Shown here in pieces: positions 53,051-64,000 of a stretch of 64,000 nucleotides of DNA. The notes under the pieces are model-generated. The model did not search any database, was not told where the DNA came from, and worked only from the letters and a program-made list of their open reading frames with translations. This stretch comes from Lepraria neglecta. Its lineage: Eukaryota > Ascomycota > Lecanoromycetes > Lecanorales > Stereocaulaceae. The stretch spans positions 2,728,001 to 2,792,000 of the forward strand of contig CM065647.1 in NCBI GenBank assembly GCA_033220425.1, read 5' to 3'. The position numbers and the translations under genes were made by a program. Position 1 is the first letter of the stretch. Each line of letters begins with the position of its first letter.

Positions 53051-53721
53051 TAATGGCCGAAAGCTGGCTGGTTCTGGCTGGTGCTGGATGTGTATAGAAT
53101 GAATGTTCACGTACGAGTTGATAATGCGGCCTTTGATAGCAAAATTTGTATATAGGGGACGGCTTCGCTTCGAGGATCAAGTAATGATTATACTCATCTT
53201 TCTATTTCGGCTTCAATCGCGACAGTCTGAATTGCGCTTTTCGTCAACTATCAGACAGAATGATGAACAGACGGCTTGTTGTTTGTACGCGGTCCCGAGC
53301 AATGCTATGCTTGACCAAGTCTCAGTCGATATATGCCTGCATTGATGTTATCAACGAAGCTCTGTAGCTCCACAGGGTTGTGCGCGTGCGAGCATTATCC
53401 TTGGAAAATGGCGTTCGGAAAATCTTGATCTGTTCACTGCCTTTGTAGCACTTCCCTTTGTGTGCATGCAATCCGCCACGTAGAAATTACGTAAAACACT
53501 GCTAACGTCATTCGTCTACCCTACCTACTTATCTATACCTGAACTAAAGGAAGCTCTTTGTAAGTATGGAAGCTAATTAAGAACGAAATACACACTCCGC
53601 TCGACTCCTCCCAGTCTTATCTAACAGCGGCACAGAGCAGCCATTTATCTTTCCCACCAGCAGTGACAACACACTCGCTCATAAAGCATGTGATCTTCCA
53701 ATCATACCATTCATTGCCAAT
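53051..53721. other. Convergent intergenic region
   Basis: Between the 3' ends of the receptor gene and the large MYND gene. No supported ORF. Confidence 0.5.
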
Positions 53722-56700
53722 TCATTTACGGCAGATCTTCTTATGTTCTCTCCAATTCGCGCGTTGGCATTCAGCAGAGCAGTACCTCGCACTGCGACAA
53801 CCAGCGCATCTCAGCAGGCTTTTGTCCCCGTCCTTGCCACATGCCTTACATCCATCGCCGATAAGATCTCCTAGATTTCTGTTATCGACTTCGCAAACTC
53901 CCTCTACATATGGGACAGAGAAGGACGGTGATATAGCGACTCGAGTGGCATGCTTAGAAACCGTGTCCCATCGTGGAATACCAGAGATGAACTTGGTCGG
54001 TAATATGCCCTCCCCGCATGAACATATAAACTTCTCGCCATGCTCAAGAGAGAGAGGTATCTGGGACTTGACCAGGTATTCGCAGGAAGTATGATGCCCC
54101 CACTTCCTGCAACGTTCAACCATAGCAGGAATCACTTGTCTCCATAGTCTCGCTTCATCGTCGTTGACATTGATGGGGCAGAACTTCGTACCCGATAACG
54201 CCGCCAAAAACGTATGAATGCGTGGTGCTAGTTGCTTCGTCAGAGGTAAAACAGCTGCATCAAGGACCACTGTATGGTTGGCCAAATCAAGTCTTAAGCA
54301 GGAGACAATAAGGAGGAGGACACCGAAGCCCCCTAGGGTGGTATCATTGAGGGCAAACACCCTTGACTTGTCACCTTGAAGGCCGCTGAAGCTCATGAAG
54401 ATTGAAAACAGAGAATCCTTGAAATCGAGCCTCACATCGTTGTGAATACCGTCGCTAGACATAGACTTCTTTCTCAAGATATGCTCCCGAGTTGAAAACA
54501 TGAGGGAAGTATGCGTGATGAGCCATTGCATATCTTTGGCCTTTGCCACATCGAGTATCGGCAGGCATTCGAGGCTTAGCCGAGGCACGTTCCAAATGAC
54601 AGGAAAGTGGTCGCTCATCATCAATGGGTACATGAAATGTGAAAATGCTTCTCGGTCCATGGGACCAGCAATAGGGGCTTGAACTTCCACGTAGGACGAC
54701 TTTCGAGCGATTCGAGATTTGCTCCGCGATATCAGCACTGGAGCGGGAAAAAAAAGTTGATATCGGAGGTTATGGCCGATAATGATGGCAATGATACAAG
54801 GGGAGATTTGGACAGTCTCCACCTTGGCACCCTCGCTAAGGATCGATCTGACACGTTCTGATATGAGCTCGACACGACCTGTAAAGGTAGCTATTCGCGC
54901 ATTCTGGACGTCGACGTTCGCTGTGATGGATATGCGAACGGTATCGATAGAAGGCTCGTGGGACTCTACGTTCGCACTTCTGGAATGATGCAGATACATA
55001 TCCCCCGACTGGTTCGGCCGATTCTTGGTAATGTACACGGCATTCTCGTTGCCCAAAGTTGTTTCGTAAACATTCATTTCGAGGCCGAGGGGTTCCTTAA
55101 ACGTTTGTGTGCTTTGAGGTGTGCTTTGCACCCCGAAGGCTATGGAGGCATTTCGTGGCTCAAGCAAGACCACCCAGCTGGGAGCGCAAAACGACACAAA
55201 CAGAGGAGAGCTTCCCATCCAACCATGTGGATCTTCTTCAATGCTCACCCTAAAATCATCGTTGTCTCTTGAACCCAACGTTTTAATATTCCCAAAAGCT
55301 GACTGCACAACGGCGAATATATTCTGCCACCCTCCACGAGCAAACGTGCGAGGTGACTGCACGACGCAATGGACGGGAGGTGTGCCAAGCTTTGCCTGTG
55401 AAATAGACGTGAATACTCTGAGCTTCGTTCTGGGCACCTTCAATGTGATGCGAACAATTGCTGGAATATGCTTCCATGCAGACAAACCCCCCAGACACTG
55501 GTTCGCGCGGCTATGTATAAAGGTTGGCCTGAAAATGGGTACTGAATGCACCCCAAAAAGATGCAAGTGAAGGTACAACTCCTGAATATAATTTTTCCCC
55601 ATCAACAGGGTAGCATCATTCTCAACCAGACGTAGGAATGTATCCATCACCTTGTCCCAGTCAACAACGACTCTCTCTTTCACGAGAGCAAGGAATGAAA
55701 CAAGACTTCCTCGATGGTATTGAGGGCACGAGTGATTTCGTAAGGTTTGAAGGCTGATATTGGAGAATAGAACTCTCATGTCTTCATGCCGGAACATCAT
55801 CTGGTACACTTGGTAGAAGATGTGGGCTAACTCGGCCTCGTGGAAGTGCAGGAGATGGATGCTCGTTGCCTCTGAGACGTGTGTTGATGGTATGATGGAC
55901 CGCTTCCAGGCCATTCTACTGTGCATTTGGCCCCTATCGTCTTCCTTGTTTCCCATGATACTCGCGGTTGCATCGAGCATTCCTTCATCTACGCTCGATG
56001 TAGCTGTCGCATTTGTCCAGTATTCCACAGCGAACAGTCCGAGCAAGATTGACACGGTAGGGAAATGACCACAAAGAAGATCGTCAAGCATCGCTTTGAG
56101 ATTATCTCTTCGCTTCACCAAACACTCCGTGTACAGAGTAGCCGATACGTCTTCCTCCAGCAATGGAGAACAAGCGATCAGAACGTTGAGGGCACCGACG
56201 TGGTCCACGAGGTTGGATGTGTCAATCACGTTGAATGACAAAGGCGCAGCGCCCGTAGGTGCGTGGTCTCCGCTGTCAAGTACAAGCGGTTCTAAATGGA
56301 ACGGATCACGGTACCAGCTCACCGACCCGTCGCCTTTGCCAATTTGCCGTAACGTATGGCAGAAGGCAAGGGCGTCCCCGGTAAAGAAGCGTAAAACAAG
56401 GCCTTGATGGGCGCATTCCCTGAAGGACTTGGCCCACGCTTCAAATTGAAGCTGTGCTGCTTCTACAATCTTTTGCTCTTGAGAGTTCCCGAGCGTTTCC
56501 AGGCGTAGAGGCGATGCCGATACTAACGGTACGTAGGCGATGGCAAGGTGAAAGCCCAGAAGTGGATCGGTCCCGTAATGAAGGGTATACGTATCTGTCG
56601 CTAGAGAGGCGAACATTGGATTTGGGTGTGGGGCTTTTGAGAGACTGTTACTGTCTCCATACGTCGTACCATTCTCCCAAAATTGTTCATATAGCTTGGG

Positions 56701-57431
56701 GAGGTGCTCCAACGATTGAATACTGACGGGAGCAGCGGAGCGAAAACCCGTCATTACCGGGCCATAGCCAAGGAGATCAGCCTTCTTATCCGCAGCTCTT
56801 TGGATATCAGACTTGAAGCGTTGGCGGTAGCTTTTCTTTGTGTCCTCGTTCATATCATCGACACTGTACGACTTCCAGATTTCCCTAATCCTGACCAGCG
56901 TTCCCTCATCGCAGACTCGAAGGAATCTGCCGTACTTGCTATCATGCCAGCTCCGGATCGAGGTCGACAGATTATGCAGCTTGCGTGACTGACTCTGCAG
57001 GAGTTCGAGAGATTCATTGTCAAGGAACAGGTGGTAATAGATATTCCAGATAGATCTGACGTTCGATCCTGTTGCATCGTCGAGGAGAAGGGTAAATGCC
57101 AAGACGTTGCGAGCTATTTAGATTCAGCTGGGGTCCTGAGGAGGTTTTCACAGATCTACCGAGTATTGCTCTCTCCACGTCGCAGCAAGTAACATCGAGT
57201 CGACGATTGGCTATTTTTGCGTTAGTGACCAGTTGGCATCTCGATTAAAGTTGACCAAATTGGTTCACCATCAGAATAAGTCGTGAACAAAATACTGCGG
57301 ATATCTCCGCATCCGAGGAGCAAAACGTCGGCTTGCTTCTCTCGCGGGAGATCCTGGGTCAAGCACACGGCAGGCGTATTGCCAATGGGATAGAAAAAGG
57401 AAACGATGTTAACAATTGCTGGAGTAAGCAT
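53722..57431 (-). CDS. DUF4470 protein with C-terminal MYND zinc finger
   Basis: Predicted 1201 residues from exons 57431-57269, 57210-57160 and 57113-53722. The two short introns (58 and 46 bp) rebuild the DUF4470 N-terminus: FFYPIGNTPAVCLTQDLP, ADVLLLGCGDIRSILFT, then RRLDVTCCDVERAILARNV, which the long open frame alone would miss because it has no ATG. The C-terminus is a full MYND finger: CKACGKDGDKSLLRCAGCRS, ARYCSAECQ, WREHKKIC, with the Cys and His ligands in order. The N-terminal GCGD with a later Asp-Cys-Cys-Asp resembles a methyltransferase-like fold. MYND fingers bind proline-rich peptides; a transcription or silencing role is inferred only. Confidence 0.88.
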
Positions 57432-59969
57432 GGCTGACAAGCCACGAAGCCAGAGCGAAACCTGTGTCTAGCTGTCGGTGTTAAACACAGTTCGTGAAAG
57501 TGATGAAAGTGGTAGAGGAGGTATGGCGAGAAATCGATTACATTTGTTTCTGGTGAATTCTACGCGCAATTGCGGCTTGTCATATAGCTTGGAGGATCAG
57601 GATTGTGGAGGGGACGTTGCTAGCCCACCCTCGCATGGAACTGTATATTGCCTCTTCATCCATTCATAACCGCCCACACCTCCTTCCCTTCCATCAAGTA
57701 TCATACAGCAGCCTAAGCCTTGTTTCAAGCTGATCTCGATTCCGTGCGCGGCCCAATCGTGACATCTGCTGTCGATCCTCGCTTTAGGTTTTGCAATCGC
57801 TTCTTCATTCGATGGGTTCAGAAAATCGAGGTATGGCAGCAACCCATAACATCCCGTCCCGAGGCGAGCATTCGGTATGGTCTTCAACATTCCACAGATC
57901 TCGGCTCCATAAATCCCGAAACCCCCATTCGTCGCTCTGTTTTTCTGCGATGCAATATAATAAGCTGCTTGCATAACAAACGCAGCTAGATACCGAAGAG
58001 CTCAATACTTGATGTCCAATGTTTTCGTGTGGAGTAACAGTCCCGTTCCTACTTTTCTGTTCTGGGAATAGCTGCAATTGGCGAGTTGAAAGCAGACTGT
58101 TTCTCATCCGATCTCGCGCGCAGACTGTCGCTTGCGTCTTCACCCGCGATCATTTTCAAAGCTGTTTAGGTTGCCTAGCGGGCGGATAGGAGCCGAAAAG
58201 GAAGCTAGGGCACAGCCTCGATTCCTCCGAGGCTTAGGTGGGGTAATGCATTTCTGCGTCTCTTTCTTGTGCACACTTTCGACTGCGAAAAGTTGGAACG
58301 TGGTGGCATATGATAGGTTGGAGCATAAATCCACATTATTTGCTCTGGGACATCGAACGACAGGGCATTGTGCATTTCATTAGAAGTCGGTTCGTGCGCA
58401 TATTTTACGCCGCTGGTGGCTACGTGGGAACCATGGTCGCAATCGGTTGGTCGAGTTCTGGCTGCATTCCTGTCCATCGAATAAGAGTCAATACCGACAG
58501 CTGTTTGCTCCGCACCCTCCTGACTCATGGGTCAGGCGTATTGTGGTGGCACATTCGAGATACGGTAGTGTGTGCAAGGAGAATGACTCATTTGCCGATC
58601 AGGATCGAGTAGACTGTACAGTGGAAGTGCAGAGCCACATACATTGGATGCCCAACTGGTACCTGAGTTACGATCAATATAAGACAGCACTCGATACGCG
58701 TGTGGTGGCGTGTCAACACTCGATGAAGCTACATAAACACCATCAGCAATCGCCGGTTCAATGACTGACAGAAGGACAACGACAATGCCACTGAAATAAT
58801 GCCTTCAATGCCTTAATCAAGACATCATGGTCAACTTCCCGACGCGATTGATCTTCAGAGTCTCAACGGCATTCCTCGATCGAGAGAACGCCGCCGAAAA
58901 TGATGAGCCGGATGTTCTCAGCCCGAATAGTGCTCCACTGTTTTATTTGTCGTCAGCGCAGCAGATGACGCGCTGAAATGTGCAAAACAACAATCAAACC
59001 AATGGCTCTCCTATCAGCGGCTCCAGTATAGGTGCCCAAAGTGAACAGCTGCATGTGTTCTTTGATGCATGGCCATGCATAAAGCTCCGGCTCACGGAAT
59101 CCTGCATCAGCGGAACACTTGTGAGTAGACTTTAGCCACCCATGTCCTCGGCTCTAGGTTCTGTCCAATAAGGCATTGCCCGAATCAATCGAATTTGTTG
59201 GATGAGGTATTCAGATTATTGAGACAGACCATGGGTTCTGTAATGATTGCAATTAATTGAACAAAGGGGCTTTACGAGTTCCAAAATGAGTGGGACAAAA
59301 TGCTCGTAGCTGCATGTTCCCGATCGGCAGACCATTTAATAACAAACAACTCTCTCGACTCGGCGAATCTGGTATGAGGGTCATGCAGGCTGGTGTGCTG
59401 AGCAATAGGCTTATTGTCTTATAGCGCTCTCAATCTTCGATCTAAGCAAAGTCGTCAGATTGACAGTGATCCAATAAATATGATATGGTCGATTATGAGG
59501 CCCCTTTCTGTGAGCCCGACTTTTACACCTAGTGTCAGAATGAAAATCCTGCAAATCGACCCAAGCATCAAAGATAGGAAAGGCACCATCAGACTGGCAG
59601 GGGATACGGCCTGAGGCAAGAGCCACGCAACCTTGCAGGAACAAGTAATCGAAAGAGTATTACATGAGTGGGGTAAAGATGAACAGCCAACATGTTCAAG
59701 GCATCTATACACGCTCGATCGGTGATAGGCAGAAAGAGTGGAGAATGTCTCTGGAATGGGCGTGACACAAACGTCTACTCCACCCGCTATTAATGCCTTC
59801 ACCAAGGTGAAAGCAGGAATCTCACCCTAGCCACTCTGTTCCCCATTCTTAGGGTCTTATCGGCTTAGAATTCGGTAACAGTCGATCCAATACTAAATAT
59901 TAGTAAATTCGCTGCTACAGGCTCCAGTCTCTTAGAGACAGATGCCAACAGCTCAACGCATCCAGCATT
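57432..59969. other. Long gene-free stretch
   Basis: About 2.5 kb with many short conflicting ORFs on both strands (for example around 57600-58760) and no domain, signal peptide or splice model. Likely non-coding or decayed. Confidence 0.45.
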
Positions 59970-60712
59970 ATGTCGCCGTTAAGAGGTCTCCAAGACCTAC
60001 AGGCTTTTCCAAGCTTCGAATCCTGCCCTGATGAGAACAGCGTCGATCTTCAGTATTATTCCACGGATAACGGATACTACTTTCGTCCTTCACGTCACTG
60101 GTGTCTACTTGCGGAGATCACTCATGTGGAATACTTCATACGACTACGGCTCTACGTCCGCGACAAGTCTGGCTATGAATTCCCCGTAGCATTCTATCCA
60201 GAAGGCGACGAAGAACCCACTTTAGATCAGTATCGAAAAGGCCACACCATAGCCATACTTTACCCGCATCAGCATGGGTTCATGGACATGACAATTGGCA
60301 TTCGACAAGAGAACATGTATAATATACAGGTATGGCGTGATGGGTGATAAGAGAAAAACCGTTGACTTCTAAAGGTCATCCCTTTTCGGTTGGAGGATAT
60401 TCTGAGATTCAATGACAAAGCGTCCTTACTTCCAACTTCCTTTGCGCAACCAGAACGCTGTCAAGTTTGTGAAGAGGGAGGCAGATCGTTATTAAAATGC
60501 GGTCGCTGTTGTTTGCGTTGGTATTGCGGCAAGGTGGGTACCACGCAGTTTTCTAAATGGTATCTAGCTTGCTCACATTAGACCAGAAGTGTCAAATAAT
60601 GGACTGGGAGCAAGACGGCCATAAAAATTGTTGTAAAGGCCTCAAAGCGATCAAAGGGTTTTTGACGCAAGATTGGAGCGTTTTTGAGGACTACCTTCAA
60701 TTTCCGTTCTAG
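59970..60712 (+). CDS. Small MYND zinc-finger protein
   Basis: Predicted 214 residues from exons 59970-60329, 60375-60533 and 60587-60712, all phase 0. The N-terminal 120 residues are a compact domain seen in fungal small MYND proteins (WCLLAEITHVEYF, FPVAFYPEGDEEP, GHTIAILYPHQHGF). The finger follows: ERCQVCEEGGRSLLKCGRC, WYCGK, KCQIMDWEQDGHKNCC. The last acceptor (ending 60586) was picked because it keeps the finger's spacing. It sits 2.5 kb from the large DUF4470-MYND gene, facing away, and may be a related accessory. Confidence 0.8.
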
Positions 60713-60871
60713 ACAGAATGACAGCGCCCGAAGATGGGGTCATTGCCAAGCTTAATTGGCGTTTGAACGTGTTTCACGGTCACGGCCATTGTCTTGTTTC
60801 TCAAGCTCGCTATGACTTTAAAGTCTGTCTGAGTAGATAGCTTTGCGCAATAGGTACAGAAAATTTACAGT

Positions 60872-62961
60872 TCAAACCGAGCGCAAGATACTATCTACGG
60901 GACATGCTTCGAGTAAATCACCTTGAGCCTCAATAAGCGCCTGTAGATTCCTGTGATCATTCGTCACCCCTCGAATCGTCAACTCCGGTGTATGTGAGAC
61001 TTGCGAAAGAGAATCATTGACTCCGCTGGTTTGTTCATTGCGACACAGGAGCACGTTCTGATGAGCAAAGCGGCCCTGGACGGACGCCCAAATTTGAAGT
61101 GCTGCGAGGCCGTTAGGTCCGAACGCCCTTTGCGCGAACGCCAGTACATCTGATGGGGTCCCGGGAAAGAGCGCACGATCTTGCTCATGGATGTCCGTTG
61201 ATATAAACCCGTGGAAGATGCTGGCGATAACGTCTTCAATTTTAACGTTGGGCAGGCCGTAGTCACTTGATAGCTCATTTTCACCCGGTCTTGCTCCATC
61301 GACCAGAGCAGCACTGCTCGGCGACATAATGCCTAAATGGTCATTGTCCGGTGACTCGACATCAATCATGTCGCTGTCTCGGGTTTCAATGCTCGACCCA
61401 TCGCTGCTAGACCCACGCCGTTTGAGTCAGCATTGCTAGATTCTTCGCTGCTGAGCCCTCCGATCCTCGGTGAACCGGACGTGAGTGGCATGAGACCTGT
61501 CCTTCTGATATGTAGTAATCTATACGTCGGCTGTGGAGCGATCACGCTCAAAATCGGTGCCTAGAATGGAGCGGATGGAGTCAGCGATCAGTCTGTTATC
61601 CAACCAGATCGCCGATGAGAGGCTGACGAGCATACCAAGTACACGGAAGAGTCACACAACCCAATACAATCGAGACTGTCTCCGCGGAACAACTCGCACA
61701 TTGACGTATCCCGACTCAACATCTTGTCCGCGGGCAGTTCCACAAACGCGGACTCGTCATCAATGCCCATTTCTCTCTCGTGATATACGACTCGCTTCAG
61801 CGTCGGCTTGTGATGAAGAACAGCGTTCCCAATATTTCACGCTGGGACCTTCCAGTCCGTGAATCAGCATGAAAAGATCTTCCAGGCTGTGGAACGTTTT
61901 GAGAAACCTGCATACTGCAGGCGCAGATTTGGACCATTCTGGGTGGTCATTGCACAAGACGAGCTCCAGAGACGTTAGACGAATGGTTTGGTTTGAGTCC
62001 ACCAGCACTTCGAACAAAGCATTGGTCTCAGGACAGTTCTGCAGCTTTAACGTCCGAAACTAGTCGAGGTTGAAAGCAGATGCCATGTCCTTTCTCCACC
62101 CTCGAAAAGACACGGCGGAGAGTGATAGGCTGCGGAGGCGTGGAAACAATACTCTCCGTTTGCCGGCTTCAAGTTTCAGGATGTCCCTAGCGAAGAAGTT
62201 TTTGACCGCTTTGCGCGGCCGTCGGGCCACAGCTCATTGGTACCAGTCCAGTCAATGAGATCCAGCTCCAATTGTCCTAACTCTTTTTTACTACCTTGAA
62301 GCATCCTCGCAAGCGCATTGAACTCTTCCACTGACTGCACTGCTCGCCAGGAGAGATACCGGAGGCACGCGAGGAAGGGTGAGAGAACGATAGGTATCCT
62401 TGGACTTCAGCCTAAGGCAGTTCCCGTTTCGACGACAGAAACGCGAGCACTTCGTCCGGTAGGCACGTCCCGAGTTCCCAGCTGTGACATGCGATTTCTT
62501 AGTAAGATACCTCGGAAGCGCTTAAGGGGTCCCATTACCTGAGACTTTACAGGCTGCTATCGGCGAGTCGGTCGAGCAACGGTGCCAGCTCCTCTTGAAT
62601 TTGTTCAATGCCGGCCTATTGGTGCCGTTGTTCATACATCGAAATCCTAGTCTTCGATGGAAATCCGCGGTAAGACAAAGGTGCCTCACGCATTGGAGAT
62701 AGTTGTTGGGTGTCAAGGACGTTCGCAAAAGCGGCTCGACATTATAGTCTTCCAATTCCACCCTTCACCGACGCGAAGGGTAATTGCCTGATATAGTCGG
62801 GGGACCCTGCAGTCGTAGATATGCTTGGAGACTTCGTAGAGCCTTTTGAGGTCTTTCGTATCATGAATCTGCGTTGCGTAAGACACAGAACATGGTGTCG
62901 GTCAAGGACATCCTCTTTCAAGGATCAGCTGGACCATGTCGAGCGACAATTTACCTAGCAT
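60872..62961 (-). pseudogene. Degraded F-box/leucine-rich-like gene
   Basis: The strand reads as a fungal F-box-type protein from Met at 62961 (MLGKLSLDMVQLILER) through TKDLKRLYEVSKHIYDC, VPRLYQAITLRVGEG, LQCVRHLCLTADFHRRLGF, LTSLELVLCNDHPEW, FHSLEDLFMLIHGLEG, HHKPTLKRVVYHEREM, to FGPNGLAALQIWASVQG and LEACPVDSILRSV with a stop at 60872. It needs several frame changes: near GEGW/ELED (about 62755), after VKYW (extra G near 61831), and others around 61400-61560. No intron set explains these. Subunits of this type recruit proteins to SCF ubiquitin ligases. Not functional as read. Confidence 0.6.
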
Positions 62962-64000
62962 CTTTGGAAACCATGTAGGTAACTCTCAAGGAGTGACGGA
63001 TCGAATCCACGGCGTTCAAAGGAAGTGGGCCGAGAGTTGCTTCGAAGGGCGAAAGATGGTGAAAAAGGACATGGAGGAGCAGCTCAATACCGCACACTCA
63101 ATGGAAGGGCGACTGTGCAAGACCAATGATCACGACAAGGATTGAGGATGCAATGATGAAGAAATGGGCGTCCAGAAATCGCTGTTTAATAAGCTCTTGT
63201 AGGTTCTAGACTATATTTAGCTTAGCTTTTCGGTATAAAAGGGATGTTGAACTGTAGCAGCCACTTATGTCATTCAATTAGCACTTAGAGAGCTTCGTAC
63301 GGAGGAGTTCTATTGACCCCTCTACTCCCCTACTATATATAGTACTATATAAAAGCTTTAGCCCTATATTTTTTTTTTGGATGATCGATGATCGACCGGA
63401 GCACTCGGGAACCCGCCCCTGGAGTAGGCCCGGGGTTAGTCCCAACGCGACCCCAAAATCAATCGATTCGGGTGATTTTCTCGCGGAGATAATGCCTGGG
63501 CGTCTCCCAAGGGTTGCGACAGCGGTACGTAACGGCAGTATTGGGGGGTAGCAGCATCCGCCCGTAGGAACTTGCCAACGGGCTGCGGGGACTTGCCAAG
63601 GGTAGCTGCGGGGACTAGACAAGGGGCTACAGGGGCTCGTTGAGGGGAAGCCCGAGCGACGCCCTTAACCGTGATTGGCGTGGCCCTGGGCGCACCTCGG
63701 ACCGGTTTCTGGGTGAGGCGCTCGTGGGCTCTCGGGCAACCGTCGGGCGCCCGGGGCATCCTTCGGGGCCTCCTTTGGGGCACGTTCAATTTTGCCGATG
63801 TCTGACGGGCTCTCTGAGATCGTCTACATATTATAGTCTACTGCTAGAGCGTATAGGATAGCGGCAAAGAAAAAGAGCGTACGAGTCGCTAGCTTCGGCC
63901 TTATAGCTTCTTGGTAAAGTCTAAGAGAAGTATTTAACGAACGGATATAGCAGTAAAGGGGTTACGAGAGTGACGGCAAAAAGAGAGCAAAGCTTATATA
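62962..64000. other. Gene-free end with GC-rich block
   Basis: From about 63330 an AT-rich stretch (TATATATAGTACTATATA, 63333-63350, then a T run) changes sharply to a GC-rich block at about 63395-63790, then back to AT-rich DNA. The block has repeated GGGGACT, CTTGCCAA and GGGCG units and overlapping ORFs in both strands but no domain. It may be a transposable-element end or a decayed repeat. Confidence 0.4.

Noticed and set aside
1-64000. CRISPR arrays, phage genes, bacterial operons, tRNA or rRNA genes
   Set aside because: No regular spaced repeats, no such proteins, and no cloverleaf-like segment that I could support by reading both strands.

Overview
The window is chromosomal DNA of a filamentous ascomycete (Pezizomycotina, probably Dothideomycetes). 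The genes are fungal in type: short GT-AG introns of about 42-80 bp, a HET-domain protein, Zn2Cys6 regulators, a Pth11-like rhodopsin-family receptor, DUF4470-MYND proteins, a fungal P450 and many small secreted proteins. No bacterial operons, phage genes, CRISPR arrays, rRNA or convincing tRNA genes were seen. Most gene models here were built by joining exons at GT-AG sites that keep frame.

Layout. 1-9 kb: a secreted GH45/expansin-like protein, a hotdog thioesterase divergent from an MFS transporter, and two secreted Cys-rich or novel proteins. 9-12.6 kb: degraded genes, namely a membrane-protein pseudogene and a junction of two truncated genes near 12163. 12.6-18 kb: a repeat-like block, a HET gene, and a long non-coding stretch holding a clear 119-bp miniature inverted-repeat element. 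18-33 kb is the best-preserved core: a PAN-domain secreted protein (one nonsense codon), a Cu-type P1B ATPase with a palindrome in its promoter, a P450, a small conserved protein, a type II membrane protein, tyrosyl-DNA phosphodiesterase (TDP1) and acyl-CoA-binding protein. 33-46 kb is again rich in damaged genes: a hydrophobin-like gene without a start codon, a Zn2Cys6 regulator with an insertion, an intact secreted lysozyme-like protein, a flavin monooxygenase fragment abutting a sugar-transporter fragment, a metallo-beta-lactamase-fold pseudogene and a frameshifted secreted protein with a Cys-rich tail. 46-48 kb: a co-directional pair, a triosephosphate-isomerase-like and an RpiB-like sugar-phosphate isomerase. 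48-64 kb: a second damaged Zn2Cys6 regulator, a rhodopsin-family receptor, a 1201-residue DUF4470-MYND protein, a small MYND protein, a degraded F-box-like gene and a GC-rich, gene-free end.

Two themes stand out. First, roughly ten genes are readable across most of their length but carry one or a few single-base lesions. The stop codons fit C-to-T or G-to-A change of Gln, Arg or Trp codons, which suggests RIP-type mutation or recent decay; the one-base indels could also be assembly errors. Second, the paired isomerases match the last two steps of the bacterial erythritol (tetrulose-phosphate) route and may form a small sugar-phosphate module that should be tested in fungi.
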